From Unio delphinus (lineage: Eukaryota > Mollusca > Bivalvia > Unionida > Unionidae), in contig JAQISU010000189.1 in NCBI GenBank assembly GCA_029339505.1, positions 2,114,501-2,178,500 of the forward strand: a stretch of DNA of 64,000 nucleotides, in the 5' to 3' direction. The translations under genes and the position numbers were made by a program. The notes under the pieces are model-generated. The model saw only the letters and a program-made list of their open reading frames with translations, did not search any database and had not been told where the DNA came from. This document shows positions 63,267-64,000 of this stretch, one piece after another. Position 1 is the first letter of the stretch. Each line of letters starts with the position of its first letter.

Positions 63267-63598
63267 CAAAACTCCCTGGAACACCGTGGGCAAAGTATCC
63301 AGGAGAAAAGCACCTTCCAGGATATAGCTACTGTGGACCGGGAACACGATTAGATATCAGACTTGATGATCAAAATTTACCCCAACCCGGCGAGTATCCA
63401 ATAAACGCTATTGATAAGGCGTGTCATGCTCATGATGTCGCTTATAAAAGCAGCAATCTTCAACATAGACATCTTGCAGATGTAAAATTAATTCATGCGT
63501 TAAATGCTATTCCTGATAAATCCTTCAAAGAAAAGTTGGCTTCTTGGTTGGTAAAATCTGCTATGAAGGGTAAATTGATGTTAGGTGCTGGTAATTGA
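63209..63598 (+). CDS. Parvovirus VP1-type phospholipase A2 frame of the Polinton
   Basis: Open from 63209 (after TAG 63206-63208) to TGA at 63596-63598. Has the calcium-loop motif YCGPGT and the catalytic HDVAY dyad segment (DKACHAHDVAY) about 35 residues later, matching the short capsid-associated phospholipase A2 of parvoviruses and of some Polintons, where it is thought to breach endosomal membranes. No ATG occurs between the upstream stop and the catalytic core; the only ATGs are near the C-terminus. Overlaps the zinc-ribbon frame by 58 bases. The frame is otherwise intact. Confidence 0.82.
   Translation: MYFHETFKKKRGGDIAAKLTKLPGTPWAKYPGEKHLPGYSYCGPGTRLDIRLDDQNLPQPGEYPINAIDKACHAHDVAYKSSNLQHRHLADVKLIHALNAIPDKSFKEKLASWLVKSAMKGKLMLGAGN
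63233..63239 (+). promoter_or_regulatory. Candidate -1 ribosomal slippery heptamer
   Basis: A-AAA-AAC sits in the zero phase of the zinc-ribbon frame (codons AAA 63234-63236, AAC 63237-63239). It is the canonical X-XXY-YYZ type. A -1 slip resumes at CGA 63239, exactly in the phospholipase frame. A simple length change in the A-run is the alternative explanation. Confidence 0.4.
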
Positions 63599-63616
63599 AA
63601 ATGCTCGCATTTTAAT

Positions 63617-64000
63617 ATGGAATCTATTTATTATTCTCCGAGAGGATACTGGAGAGGTTACGCAGCAATCAATAAACTAGCTAGTGCATCAAAGGTGAAA
63701 AAAACTACAGCGGCAAACTGGTTATCTAAACAGGCAATATGGCAAATTTATCTACCAGCGCCTAAACAAATTAACTATTCGCATTTTGATGTTACAACAC
63801 CTAATGAAGTTCATCAAGCTGATATACTATTTCTGCCGCATGACAACGGTTACAAATACGCGTTAACGTTAGTTGATATTGCAAGTCGATACAAACAAGC
63901 AGAACCGTTAAAAACAAAATCATCTACTGAAGTAGCTTCTGCATTTGAAAAAATTTATCGACGAGGTCCTCTGCGCTGGCCAAATCTGTTACAAGTTGAT
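63617..64000 (+). CDS. Polinton integrase, N-terminal part (runs off window)
   Basis: ATG at 63617, 128 codons open to the window edge. N-terminal YSPRGYWRGYAAINKLA and ANWLSKQAIWQIYLPAP are typical of Polinton integrases. The DDE core begins with VHQADILFLP (first Asp), YALTLVDIASRYKQAEPL follows, and RGPLRWPNLLQVD at the very end carries the second catalytic Asp. The third (Glu) and any chromodomain are beyond the edge. The enzyme inserts the element with short target duplications. It starts 18 bases after the phospholipase stop, so co-transcription is plausible. Confidence 0.9.
   Translation, partial: MESIYYSPRGYWRGYAAINKLASASKVKKTTAANWLSKQAIWQIYLPAPKQINYSHFDVTTPNEVHQADILFLPHDNGYKYALTLVDIASRYKQAEPLKTKSSTEVASAFEKIYRRGPLRWPNLLQVD

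Larger units (their letters stand above)
62403..64000. mobile_element. Polinton/Maverick (adintovirus-like) element, partial
   Basis: Gene order from left: packaging ATPase (minus), then zinc-ribbon, phospholipase A2 and integrase (plus). A32/FtsK-like ATPase with a retrovirus-like integrase is diagnostic of Polintons, which are large integrated DNA elements linked to adintoviruses and virophages. Capsid, protease and type B polymerase genes are expected beyond the right edge. Three of the four visible frames look undamaged, suggesting a young copy. Confidence 0.92.

Noticed and set aside
63263..63598. TTG-started phospholipase ORF
   Set aside because: A TTG start is implausible in this context, and the conserved text continues upstream in the same frame to the A-run at 63230-63238.

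Overview
The window looks like nuclear DNA of a bivalve mollusc or a close lophotrochozoan relative. It is AT-rich. It carries two animal genes with short exons and long introns full of repeats, tRNA-headed SINEs, hAT, pogo and non-LTR remnants, and a Polinton/Maverick at the right edge. The phylum is inferred from the style of the repeats and was not tested by a search.

Layout. (1) 1-13,161, plus strand: the last five coding exons of the gene for adenylyl cyclase-associated protein (CAP). Its introns hold a minisatellite grown from the exon's own splice donor, a pogo element, SINEs and several further arrays. (2) About 13.7-41.6 kb: no recognisable protein-coding gene. It is dominated by tandem arrays: 34 bp x 16, 41 bp x about 90, 52 bp x about 21, and a pair of 25-bp-type arrays facing each other, each capped by a (GA)n/(TC)n tract, which together resemble a 5-kb foldback element. 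(3) 41,647-57,856, plus strand: a complete five-exon coding region for mitochondrial transcription termination factor MTERF3. Its introns contain an 83-bp satellite organised as 249-bp trimers and three hAT-like insertions. (4) 57.9-61.3 kb: repeats, a 5'-truncated non-LTR retrotransposon, and on the minus strand a terminal exon with a hAT dimerisation domain (ZNF862-like). (5) 62,403-64,000: part of a Polinton/Maverick (adintovirus-like) element with a packaging ATPase (minus), a zinc-ribbon ORF, a parvovirus-type phospholipase A2 frame and the start of the integrase, which runs off the window.

CAP (actin turnover, cytosol) and MTERF3 (mitochondrial transcription and ribosome assembly) are independent neighbours in the same orientation. 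The most unusual signals are these: the CAP intron 1 array made of copies of the exon/intron junction; the Polinton zinc-ribbon and phospholipase frames, separated by a canonical in-phase -1 slippery heptamer with no ATG for the downstream frame; the foldback-like structure; and repeated insertion of transposable elements into minisatellites, several with clean target-site duplications.

All calls come from reading the sequence. No database search, alignment program or expression data were available.
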